Shown in pieces: positions 26,501-34,600 of a stretch of DNA of 40,263 bases. The DNA is from Phycisphaerae bacterium (GTDB taxonomy: Bacteria; Planctomycetota; Phycisphaerae; UBA1845), in contig JAJDDP010000227.1 in NCBI GenBank assembly GCA_029260235.1, forward strand, positions 1-40,263. The letters are read 5' to 3'. The notes beneath the pieces are model-generated. The model saw only the letters and a program-made list of their open reading frames with translations, was not told the origin of the DNA and did not search any database. Position 1 is the first letter of the stretch. Each line of letters starts with the position of its first letter. The position numbers and the translations under genes were made by a program.

Positions 26501-26984
26501 TTGGAACGTCGAAGTCTACGAAGTCCAAACAGCGGAAATCGAACTGGCCCTGGCAGACATCGAGGACGTCCGGGAGGTTCTAGTATCAGATTCGGATCAG
26601 TTGGAACTCGAGATCGAGTCAATCCTCGAAGAGGCTGATGAACTGATCGAAGTAGCAGTAGAAGCTGCGGAAGAAGAAGCACTGGAAGAAGCGGAACTTG
26701 CTGAAATTGCAGCCCGAGAAGCCGATGAGGCAGCTGATGAAGAAGATGAGCAAGCGGCTGAACAAGATGACGAGGCCGATGAAGACGAGGAAGATCTAGA
26801 TTCTGTCACGGTTGCTCGTTCCGATGAGGCTGACGACTCCGCTGACTCTTCGACTGCAGCCCTGATTGATGGTGATACAACCCCGGCAATCGGTGCCAAT
26901 GGTCCGGAGGTCTTGATCAGCTTGCTGAACGGTTTCGCAGGCACAAAACCAAACGAAGTCATCAACAACCGCCATCCAGAGTAG
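23595..26984 (+). CDS. BlaR1-like M56 metallopeptidase with giant coiled-coil C-terminus
   Basis: The 1129-residue membrane protein starts with two hydrophobic helices (ALTAVPVVFLVALTCRVF and SLWLTALLWFVISPLLPAG), then a 200-residue Pro/Ser/Arg-rich loop. The M56 zinc-protease domain has H376-E-L-A-H380 (CHELAHLRRRDH) and a downstream E414/E415 (HEEADLCCD). After one more helix (about 485-500) the sensor half is unusual. It holds an Arg/Pro-rich stretch and two tandem repeats of about 55 residues (676-731 and 734-787; GKLEAL...DVPVLVS and GKLEGL...DVTIFIS), which resemble ring-building secretin domains. A long charged coiled coil (about 830-1010) and a Glu/Asp-rich tail complete it. No penicillin-binding domain is seen. 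It presumably senses an envelope signal and triggers cleavage of the BlaI-like repressor. Confidence 0.85.
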   Translation: MDGSFVPTVGSLWQAALTAVPVVFLVALTCRVFRCRPVTKHSLWLTALLWFVISPLLPAGPFGGATNQDAAQDATQIVAAVGQAVPSLKPALLAKRPALELPAQPRTAALNADATQSALQRESIIPDRSKTGSGPTTPSRRSERSSGRAYERRTIRSRSIPRSQVAPAHNPRGAVAIGTRPSRAAEPVHHRDEAEADPPMSRSTTEPFAALSVRPSGLRAASAPRKLPPAILDTPPLEASKATPARAVESAADNGRTAPWTKWLMALSAVWLAVSALPPIPLSLWFIGGAVLGSGVVIRIVRYRLHLRSAQPASDAVEDMIAGIASELGLAKAPEAVMVDRAVSPMVWCGWQARIILPSPLWQQLDETGRRAILCHELAHLRRRDHWIRWMELLISAFYWWHPAVWWIRHRLHEEADLCCDLWVTWLMPQDRRAYAKALLHTNQYLNQNNSPMPAVGIGAVTGRARSFARRLTMVMTQNSRPGFTLAAILPSIGLLLIGWMATPAQSCPPKSKEKGEVKCSVSSPEKAHAPDVAFFPGELATVVGTAPSAPASFAPHVGLRHSYAQVAPRALVLVTDDVDDIEDRISRVEAQLARLIDLLDGKAAKSSKASKQKKARKKSKGRSWVSPTNREPRDLRKPRAPRAVREPRAPRPPVRSFGTGQSWATRDTAETTPRSYVMSRGKLEALSALMIRDDVPVLVSPGEDDITIHATPKQHHEFDSFMMLVGPENQTRSYHLPEGKLEGLVNLLGRGDVTIFISQDSAGIVVNGTEEELDTIGEFIHMIHPNTDAGGEPAPSPEMGSSQRANGRDAYASILQEQADSVREQEYSVLKRIGGHGKKEAVLRQYLEATRADEARSLYHEAQNRAAEVESRIQSEMKARVEVGAAAAARYQAEARAMRERMHEVQNTFNRRGGEGRNRFRDVQQQMRELERQLERLKRQSSRLNDQAQQLRDRATRFSEQSMTADPAWNVEVYEVQTAEIELALADIEDVREVLVSDSDQLELEIESILEEADELIEVAVEAAEEEALEEAELAEIAAREADEAADEEDEQAAEQDDEADEDEEDLDSVTVARSDEADDSADSSTAALIDGDTTPAIGANGPEVLISLLNGFAGTKPNEVINNRHPE

Positions 26985-27135
26985 GGCGGTGCAGGCCGCG
27001 GTGTGCTTGCGCCGGGCTTTGCTCGGCAGCACCAGGGACCCCGCACAAGTAGTTCGGCGCCGTCAGATTCCGATCTGCTCGCTAGGCCCGAATTGGTGTT
27101 CTCGCTGGTCGTTGCAGGTTTGGAGGATATGCGCC

Positions 27136-30100
27136 ATGCAAGCCGTCCGCCGTAGCCCGTTCCAAGGTCTACCAACAAGAGCACTTAGAGGGGTCCCGCT
27201 GATCCTGGCAACGCTCGTGTTTGCTCAAACCAACGTGGGCGCGCAATCGACTGAGTCGGGTGAACTTGATAGCTACCTCAGCGCTAATGGCCTGCTCAAC
27301 CGGGGATTGTATGACTTGGCGATTCCCGAGTACGAAGCCTTTATCGAAGGACAGGGCGGCCACGAAAAAGGGCCGATCGCTCGATATGGCTTGGCGGTCT
27401 GCTTCTATCGAACCGGGCAATACAAGAAGGCAAGGGCAACGCTTGAGGCTATCGGGGATCAAGGCAATTTTGAGTTCGGCGCAGAAGCAACTCTGTTGCT
27501 GGGCAATTGCCACCTGATCGCCAAGCGCTATGACCAAGCTGCCCAAGCCTTCGAAAAGTTGATCAAGGAGTATCCCAAGCACAAGCTAGCCGCTGACAGC
27601 GCCGGACTTACTGTCGAAGCATTGCATCGCCACGGAGCTCATAAGCAAACCATAGCAGCGGCCAAACGCCTCGCCCGCCGCTGGCCTAAGTCGCCGAGCA
27701 AGGATCGGGCGGATTATTTTGCAGGCCTTTCAGAAATGGCGCTGGAGCAATTTGAAGCCGCTGCGATGCGATTTGGGGGCATCCTGAGCAGAGATTCAGA
27801 CGCATCCTTTCTCGCTCACGTCGATTTGCTGCTCGCGCAATGCCATGGGCAGAGCGGTGCGTACGAGCAGGCCATTCATCAGTACCGGAAGGTTATAAAG
27901 CAAGGCGATGCCCGCTTCATCGCCGATGCCCGCATGGGTCTGGCTGATCTTCTCGCCCGCAAGCAAGAGCATGCGGCAGCGGGCAAGCTGCTTGATCAGC
28001 TGTTGTCGATGTCGCCCGGCCATCCGCTGGCTGATCACGCCCGCTTGCAGCGTGCTCAGGTTGCCTTCCTCCTCCAAGAGTACGATCAAGCGCTTGGTTT
28101 CCTGTCCGGCGTTGACCCCAGCCGGCATGATCTGAGCGATCAGGTTCTCTACTGGTCAGCCAAGTGTAAGTTGCGTCTACAACAACCCGAAGAAGCTGCT
28201 GCTTTGCTAGCCAAGGCGATCACGCAGACGCCAGATAGCATGATCAACGCTGAGATGCACTATGATCGAGCGGTCGCTCTGATCCAGTCCGATGATCTTG
28301 AGGCTGGGGTTGAGGCACTGATATCCTTCATCGACGATCAACCTGCTCACCAAATGGTGCCCGAAGCGCTGTACCTCTTGGCTGCGACCGAGCACCGGCG
28401 CAAGCGATTCGATGAGAGTCAAGCGTTCTGTGCAGCAATGCTGGATGACCATCCCAAGCACGCCCGCGCGGAAGCGGTTGCATTCTTACAGGCTGAGAAT
28501 GAGTACTTGAGCGGCCGCTTTGAGGAGGCGTCTAAATCGTATCGGGGATTTCTCGCGCGATTCAAGCAGGCGCCGCAAGGAGCACAGGCAAGATTCCGCC
28601 TGGGGATGTGTTTCTACCAATTAGACCGTTTGGAAGAGGCCCTGCCCATACTGGAGGAGGTAATCGCCGGTAGTAATGACGACGGTTATCGAAGCGCCAA
28701 GCTAGCATTGGCGGATATCCATTTCCGGCGCAGCGAGTGGAAGAACGCTGAAGACAGATTAGGCCAGTACCTTGATTCCGGATTGGATGTTCCGTCTGCC
28801 GACGATGCGCTAATGAAGCTGGGATTAGCCCGCCAAAGGCAGGAGAAGTTCGCAGCAGCGCTCGAAGCTTACAAACAGTTGTTACAAAACTTTGCCGGTA
28901 GCCGGCACGCTCTGCACGCTACCTTCGAGACGGGCCAATTGCTGCTCGCTCTTGAAAGACCCGACGAAGCAGTCGAGGCTTTCTCGACGGTCCTGGAACG
29001 TGGAATGGATTCGCGCTTCGCTGCTCATGCATTGAATCACTTGGCAAGCATCTCGTCGGGAAGCGGCGATTTTGCAGAAGCGGCCGAGCAGTTCAGTTTG
29101 GCTGCAAGCCAATCAGAATCGCAGGAGCTGACCGGCGAAGCCCTATTCCAGCAGGGTCAAGCATTGGCAGCCGCCCAGAAGTTTGAAGAGGCGGCTGAAG
29201 TATTTGACCACTTCATGGAAGCACATCCGGGACATCCACGTATGGCAGTGGCCAAGGCCCATGCAGCTATTGCTCTGGCCCGCACCCGCACTTCTGAAGA
29301 AGCGCTCCGAGCGCTCCAATCAGCATTGAAGAAGGCAGACAAGCTGCTCAGCGACGACATGCAGACTGCCCTCATGCAGGAACTAGCCTGGTGTCAGCAA
29401 GCAGTGGGCAACGCCGATGATGCTCAAGCGACATACAGACAGTTGCTGGCCCGCGGCGATGACCTCAAGAACAGTAATACTCTGCTTGAGTTGGCTATCA
29501 TCCATCACACGAAGAAGGATCCTGGCGAGGCAATCAGCCTCCTGGATCGGTTGTTCGCCGTCGCCCAGCAAGATCCCGATGCGGTGAGTCCACAAGTTCG
29601 TGAACAGGCCCTCTATCGGCTCGGCGTCTGTCACTTTGAGCTGGATCATTTCGGCGAGGCTGTGGCGCGGCTCGAGGAGTTGTTGGGCTCGTTCCCTCAG
29701 GGTGTACTGACCGCATCAGCTTCCTTCTTCTGCGGCGAGTCCCTATTCCGGCTGGGTCGGTTTGAACCGGCAACAGCTCGTTTGAGCCACGTCGTGCAAG
29801 AGTATCCATCCGACGCGTCAGCCTCTTCCTCAATGCTGCGGCTGGGGGAGTGTTACGCAGCCATGCAGCGCTGGCCACAGAGTGAACAGACCTTTGCATC
29901 CTTCCTCAAACAATTCTCCGACAACCCGATGTGGTTTCAAGCTCAGTTTGGCCTCGGCTGGGCTCGCGAAAACCTGCAGCGCTATGAAGAAGCTATCACC
30001 GCCTATCGCCTGGTCGTCAGCCGGCATCAGGGCCAAACCGCTGCCCGGGCACAGTTTCAAATCGGGGAATGCCTCTTCGCCAAGAAACAATACGGCGATG

Positions 30101-30321
30101 CTGTTCGCGAATTGCTCAAGGTTGAAAGCCTATACAGTTACCCAGAGTGGTCCGCAGCGGCACTCTATGAGGCTGGTCAGTGCTTTGAGCAGCAGGACAA
30201 GCGCGTCGAAGCCAAGCAACGATACAAAGAAGTTGTCGAGCGATATGGTGACACCGAATGGGCTAAGCTAGCCTCAGCGAAACTCCAACGGATCGCCCGA
30301 CAGTCACCAAAAAACTTATAA
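27136..30321 (+). CDS. Periplasmic TPR-repeat protein (about 1061 aa)
   Basis: The ATG at 27136 is chosen because GGAGG lies about 10 nt upstream and because it yields a signal peptide (RGVPLILATLVFAQTNVGAQ, cleavage after GAQ). An open extension to 26989 has no ribosome site. The mature protein is almost wholly tetratricopeptide-like repeats of about 34-37 residues, often with YDxAIxxYxxxI and FxxGxCxxxLxxxxEA patterns (for example AAQAFEKLIKEYPKHKLA, RYEEAITAYRLVVSRHQG), similar to YbgF/CpoB and BamD-like scaffolds. It opens a cluster with exbB, exbD and the giant protein. In Tol-Pal systems the TPR protein CpoB works with TolQR, so a scaffold role for the ExbBD motor is a reasonable inference. 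Confidence 0.88.
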   Translation: MQAVRRSPFQGLPTRALRGVPLILATLVFAQTNVGAQSTESGELDSYLSANGLLNRGLYDLAIPEYEAFIEGQGGHEKGPIARYGLAVCFYRTGQYKKARATLEAIGDQGNFEFGAEATLLLGNCHLIAKRYDQAAQAFEKLIKEYPKHKLAADSAGLTVEALHRHGAHKQTIAAAKRLARRWPKSPSKDRADYFAGLSEMALEQFEAAAMRFGGILSRDSDASFLAHVDLLLAQCHGQSGAYEQAIHQYRKVIKQGDARFIADARMGLADLLARKQEHAAAGKLLDQLLSMSPGHPLADHARLQRAQVAFLLQEYDQALGFLSGVDPSRHDLSDQVLYWSAKCKLRLQQPEEAAALLAKAITQTPDSMINAEMHYDRAVALIQSDDLEAGVEALISFIDDQPAHQMVPEALYLLAATEHRRKRFDESQAFCAAMLDDHPKHARAEAVAFLQAENEYLSGRFEEASKSYRGFLARFKQAPQGAQARFRLGMCFYQLDRLEEALPILEEVIAGSNDDGYRSAKLALADIHFRRSEWKNAEDRLGQYLDSGLDVPSADDALMKLGLARQRQEKFAAALEAYKQLLQNFAGSRHALHATFETGQLLLALERPDEAVEAFSTVLERGMDSRFAAHALNHLASISSGSGDFAEAAEQFSLAASQSESQELTGEALFQQGQALAAAQKFEEAAEVFDHFMEAHPGHPRMAVAKAHAAIALARTRTSEEALRALQSALKKADKLLSDDMQTALMQELAWCQQAVGNADDAQATYRQLLARGDDLKNSNTLLELAIIHHTKKDPGEAISLLDRLFAVAQQDPDAVSPQVREQALYRLGVCHFELDHFGEAVARLEELLGSFPQGVLTASASFFCGESLFRLGRFEPATARLSHVVQEYPSDASASSSMLRLGECYAAMQRWPQSEQTFASFLKQFSDNPMWFQAQFGLGWARENLQRYEEAITAYRLVVSRHQGQTAARAQFQIGECLFAKKQYGDAVRELLKVESLYSYPEWSAAALYEAGQCFEQQDKRVEAKQRYKEVVERYGDTEWAKLASAKLQRIARQSPKNL

Positions 30322-30402
30322 AGTCAGCGGCACCGGCTGATCAAGTTGATCGGGGCCAGTCCTGCCTGATTCGAGGGTGAAGCGTAGCCAAGGAGGTTCT
30401 CT

Positions 30403-31212
30403 GTGCATTCATTATCCTTTTCCGTGCCGTTAAGCCTGCTGGCCCAAACCGATGGGGATGCCGGTGGTCTAGGCGTGCAGTCCATCTGGGACTTCATGGT
30501 CAAGGGCGGCCCAATGATGATCCCAATCGTGGCCTGTTCATTCGTGGCACTGGCTGTGACCATCGAGCGATTCTTCAGCCTTCGCCACAGTGCGGTCATC
30601 CCACCCAACTTTTTCCCGGGGCTAAGGGAAGCATTGGGCTCTGGAGATTTAGACAAGAAGAAGGCCAAAGAGTACTGCGAAAGGAATCCAAGCCCCGTTG
30701 CCAAAGTCATGGCAGCTGGTATCAAACGGCTAGGCCAACCGATTGAATTGTTGGAACGCCACATTGAAGAATTTGGCCAACGCGAGCTGTTCAAGCTGCG
30801 GAAGTTCTTGCGCGTGCTTTCGGTGATCGCCTCCATTACGCCGCTAATGGGCTTATTGGGCACCATTCTGGGCATGATCAAGGCGTTTCAAACGGTGGCT
30901 ACCTCCGGCGAGGCGCTTGGCAAGACTGAACTGTTGGCTGAGGGCATCTATGAAGCCATGATCACGACCGCAGCGGGCCTACTGGTAGCCATTCCCGTAC
31001 TGATTATGTACCACTGGGTGTCGGCCAAGGTTGATCGTCTAGTTGGCGAGATTGATCTCATCAGCGTCGAGTTCATCGAAGACTTCGCTCTGCCTACGCT
31101 CTCTGCCAAGACTGCCCAGCTGCCTCCCGCGTCGAGCAACGGCAAGGACGGTTCTGGTGACCTACCAAGAACCGTGAGCGAAGGTGTCGATCAGCCGGCG
31201 ATCATTGGCTAG
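30403..31212 (+). CDS. exbB: ExbB/TolQ/MotA-type proton channel subunit
   Basis: A 269-residue inner-membrane protein with three helices: one near the N-terminus (MMIPIVACSFVALAVTIERF) and a pair later (SVIASITPLMGLLGTILGMI and ITTAAGLLVAIPVLIMYHW). The conserved motif PLMGLLGTILGMIKAF and the TTAAGL helix mark the MotA/TolQ/ExbB family. With ExbD it forms a channel that turns proton flow into mechanical work. The start is GTG, with AAGGAGG ideally placed. A short Gln/Asp-rich segment precedes the first helix, and a Ser/Gly-rich tail follows the last. The gene lies 81 nt after the TPR gene and 58 nt before exbD. Confidence 0.92.
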   Translation: MHSLSFSVPLSLLAQTDGDAGGLGVQSIWDFMVKGGPMMIPIVACSFVALAVTIERFFSLRHSAVIPPNFFPGLREALGSGDLDKKKAKEYCERNPSPVAKVMAAGIKRLGQPIELLERHIEEFGQRELFKLRKFLRVLSVIASITPLMGLLGTILGMIKAFQTVATSGEALGKTELLAEGIYEAMITTAAGLLVAIPVLIMYHWVSAKVDRLVGEIDLISVEFIEDFALPTLSAKTAQLPPASSNGKDGSGDLPRTVSEGVDQPAIIG

Positions 31213-31270
31213 GCAGCGCCAGCCGGTCTTCTAGGATTGTGGTGTTTCTTGAAACCCTGGGGCAAGAATC

Positions 31271-31684
31271 GTGCTACTTAGACCCACTCAATCAGAATCC
31301 GGCATCTCGGTCGAGATGACGCCGCTGATCGATATTGTTTTCTTGCTGCTGATCTTCTTTCTAGTGGCTACCACCTTCCATCAGGAGGAGCGCGAGATGC
31401 AGATTGCCCTGCCCATCGCCAGCGCGTCAGGCCCTGTCAGTGTGTCACTGCGCGAGCTTGTGATCAACGTCAACGCTGAAGGAGAGATCATCCTGGGCGG
31501 CCGAATTATGGACCCTGAAGCACTTTCGACCTTGGTCCTCGAAGCCGTTGAGTCAAATCCAGGCCAAAAGGTCACCGTCCGGGGGGACCGGACAACTGCC
31601 TACTCGAACATTGTTTCGGTGCTGGACATCTGCAAAGCATCTGGCATTCAAGAGCCATACCTTGACACTGTGCTTGGGCCTTGA
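31271..31684 (+). CDS. exbD: ExbD/TolR-type biopolymer transport protein
   Basis: A 137-residue protein with one N-terminal helix and a periplasmic domain. The functional aspartate is in MTPLIDIVFLLLIFFLVATT, matching the protonated Asp of ExbD (D25) and TolR. The C-terminal part (LRELVINVNAEGEIILGGR, then VTVRGDRTTAYSNIVSVLDI) matches the TolR/ExbD swap domain. The start is GTG. The stop overlaps the TTG at 31681 that opens the giant protein gene, so the motor and its presumed partner are translationally coupled. Confidence 0.92.
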   Translation: MLLRPTQSESGISVEMTPLIDIVFLLLIFFLVATTFHQEEREMQIALPIASASGPVSVSLRELVINVNAEGEIILGGRIMDPEALSTLVLEAVESNPGQKVTVRGDRTTAYSNIVSVLDICKASGIQEPYLDTVLGP

Positions 31685-34600
31685 TCGTGACCAAAGATCC
31701 TTCTACGCCGAAGCCCAACCCCAGCCGACTGGGTCGTCGCGTAGCTCTCACCGTGGCGTGCCTGTTGCTGCTCGGCGTGATTGCAGAAGGCATCCGCCGC
31801 ACCCGTCCCATCAAGCAAGCGTTCTACACCGACGCCGATCTCATCAAGGAATCAGACAGCACCGCCCTCATTCGCGACATCCTCTGGCAGCCTGCGGCTA
31901 AGCTGGCTGACTTGATCAATACGGAGCGCGACGAGTACGAGCCGCGACTCAGCCAGGATGGCCAAACCCTCTTTTTCGTCCGCGGCAAAGCCGGAGAAAA
32001 CGCTGATCTCTATCAATCGCGCAGGACGCATGAGGGATGGACCGAGCCTGTTCCTCTGACCAGTATCAACAGCGATTATGACGAGCTAGGCCCCGTTCCA
32101 ACTGCCGATGGCAGGACGCTCTATTTCTACAGTGATCGCGTCGGCGGAGTAGGGGGGTACGATCTATGGGCCGCCCATCGCCAACACAAGGACGACCTCA
32201 ATTTCGACGAACCGGTGAACATAGGCCCTGCGGTTAATTCAGCATTCAACGAGTATGGGCCAGCCATCACAGATGAAGGCAAGACCCTCTATTTCGCCTC
32301 AAATCGCCCGCGGCCCGACGAGCTGGATCAGCCTCAACCCGACGGATGGATCGCTACCCTGCGCGAAGATCTGCATCATCGAGACTATGACCTCTACATC
32401 ACCTTGTTCACTGAACGCGGACCTACGCAAGCGAAGGCACTCGATGCTTTGAACTCGCCGTTCCATGACGGATCACCGGCCGTCAGTCCAATCGGAGATT
32501 TTCTCTACTTCTCTTCGGATCGAGCAGGGGGATTGGGCGGTTTCGATCTCTACCGCAGCCGACGCCTCAATGGCGAGCACCAATTTGCCACGAACCTCGG
32601 CCTAGCCATCAACAGCAGTGCCAACGAACTGGATCCTGGCTTGACCCACTTGGGCTACGCCCTTTACTTCAGCTCGGATCGCCCGCTCGAACGCTTGCAT
32701 TCAGAGCAACCCAATCCATACGATCTCTACGAAAGTGCTTCACGCGAGGTGTTTCGTCAGATCGACACGAAGCAGCAACCGCCGATCAATTGGATGGCGT
32801 TGTGGAAGCAGATAGGTCCCAACTTGCTCTGGGCTTTGCTCGCTCTGCTGTTGAGCTTGCTTGTCTGGCTACTGCTCCGGGCCTATGGACACCGCCGGCT
32901 GAGCCTGCTGATACGCTGCCTGCTTGCCTCCTTGCTTGCCCACCTACTCCTGTTGCTGCTGTTCAATTTCTGGCAGGTGGGTTCAGCCCTGGCGGACGCG
33001 ATGCAGGGCCGAGGATCTATCCAAGTAGCCTTGATCACATCATCAGGATCCAACGCCATCGAACGACAGATCCTTGGCGAATTGACCAGCGTAATAACTC
33101 CTCCGGTTCGAGCTGCGTTTGCCGAACGACCGTCAGCACAGCTCGAAGTCCAACCGGTCCGGGCAACAGTCGATATGTCCGTTGAGCACCAGCTGCTTCG
33201 CGTCGAGGAACAGCCGCTTCATGAGACGCAGGCCCGAGAAGCCAAACTCCCTGAATCATCGCCAACACCAACGGCCCATTCCATTGAGCCGAGGCTTGAT
33301 GTCCCGCAGCCATACCTACCATTGCCGGCCGAGGCTGCCCCCGCGCAGCATGCAGAAACCGAATCGACGACTCCCCAGACAGCCAGCGCAGAAATTCCTA
33401 GACCCAACACATCGACAGCATTCAGTGAAAATGTTGCCAGGCCGTCTCAAGACCCGCTGGCCCCCGAATGCAATCCGCTTGCTTATGCGCTGGATTCGAC
33501 CATCCTGGTCAAGGCAACTATGCCGGCGGACGCAGCCACGCCCTCTCTGCCAACTGCAAATTTGGCGGCCAGTTCCACGCTTGTACCAATATCCCCTAGC
33601 GCCGTGGACATCGCCTTGCCAACGCGTAGACTTCGCCCAAGCAACCCTGAAGCTGAAGCGGAACCTGCGGCCCAACCGGTTGCGGTTGAAGCGAAGGCAA
33701 ACAGACCACCACATGCGGCTGTGAGCGCCGAATCAAGCTCATCTGTTCAAGAACTTGCTCCCGTCAAGCTGAACCATGATGCATTCGACGTGGTGCCAAG
33801 TACAGCCGACATCGAGGGCATTCTCGATGCGTCCCCTATTGCTGAAGCGTGGAACCCGGCCACGGCTGTGCCGTTGGATCTCACTGTGCCTAGCGAAACA
33901 GGCCTATCTCTGCCCAATGAGAAATCGGTTTCATCAAACCAGGCGGAGGAGCAAGCATTGCCCGTGGTGGCAGCAGTCGAGTCCGCGGCACTGCAGCGCC
34001 AAGCTGTCGAGTTGCCTCGGTCAATGGACGGTGCTCGCTCAGTAGAAGTCAATCTGATGCCCGCGGAGAATCAAAATCAAGCTAGTGATTTGATGACCCA
34101 ATTGGCTTTCGCCGCTACACCAACCGACAGCATCGTAGATCCGCGCCGCATGCCGCTCGGTGCGTTCTTCATCTCCACACCAGACATAACCGACCTGCCC
34201 GCTCCACTGGGCCTGCGCCTGCCCACTGAGATTGAAGTCCCACCCAGTTATGCCAATCGCAACCCCGAGGTCCGTCAAGAGATCCTCGAGCGCATGGGCG
34301 GTAGCAATCAGACCGAAAATGCCGTTGCCCTTGCGTTGGAGTGGTTGGCACGGCATCAGTCGGAAGACGGCCATTGGGACGGTGGCAGATTCGATGAAGG
34401 ATGCAACGGCTGTGGGGGTGAAACTGAGTACGAAGTCGATACCGCACTGACTGGCCTCGCCCTGCTCTGCTTCTTGGGGGCTGATCACACGCATGTCAAA
34501 GACAGCCCATATCGCGACAATGTTCAACGCGGGCTTGACTGGTTGGTGGGGGTGCAGGATCGGGACGGTGATCTGCGTAACGGCGAGACCATGTACAGCC

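Noticed and set aside
26597..27184. 195-codon Ser-rich minus-strand frame
   Set aside because: It is the mirror of the Glu/Asp-rich coiled-coil codons of the M56 gene; low complexity, no ribosome site.
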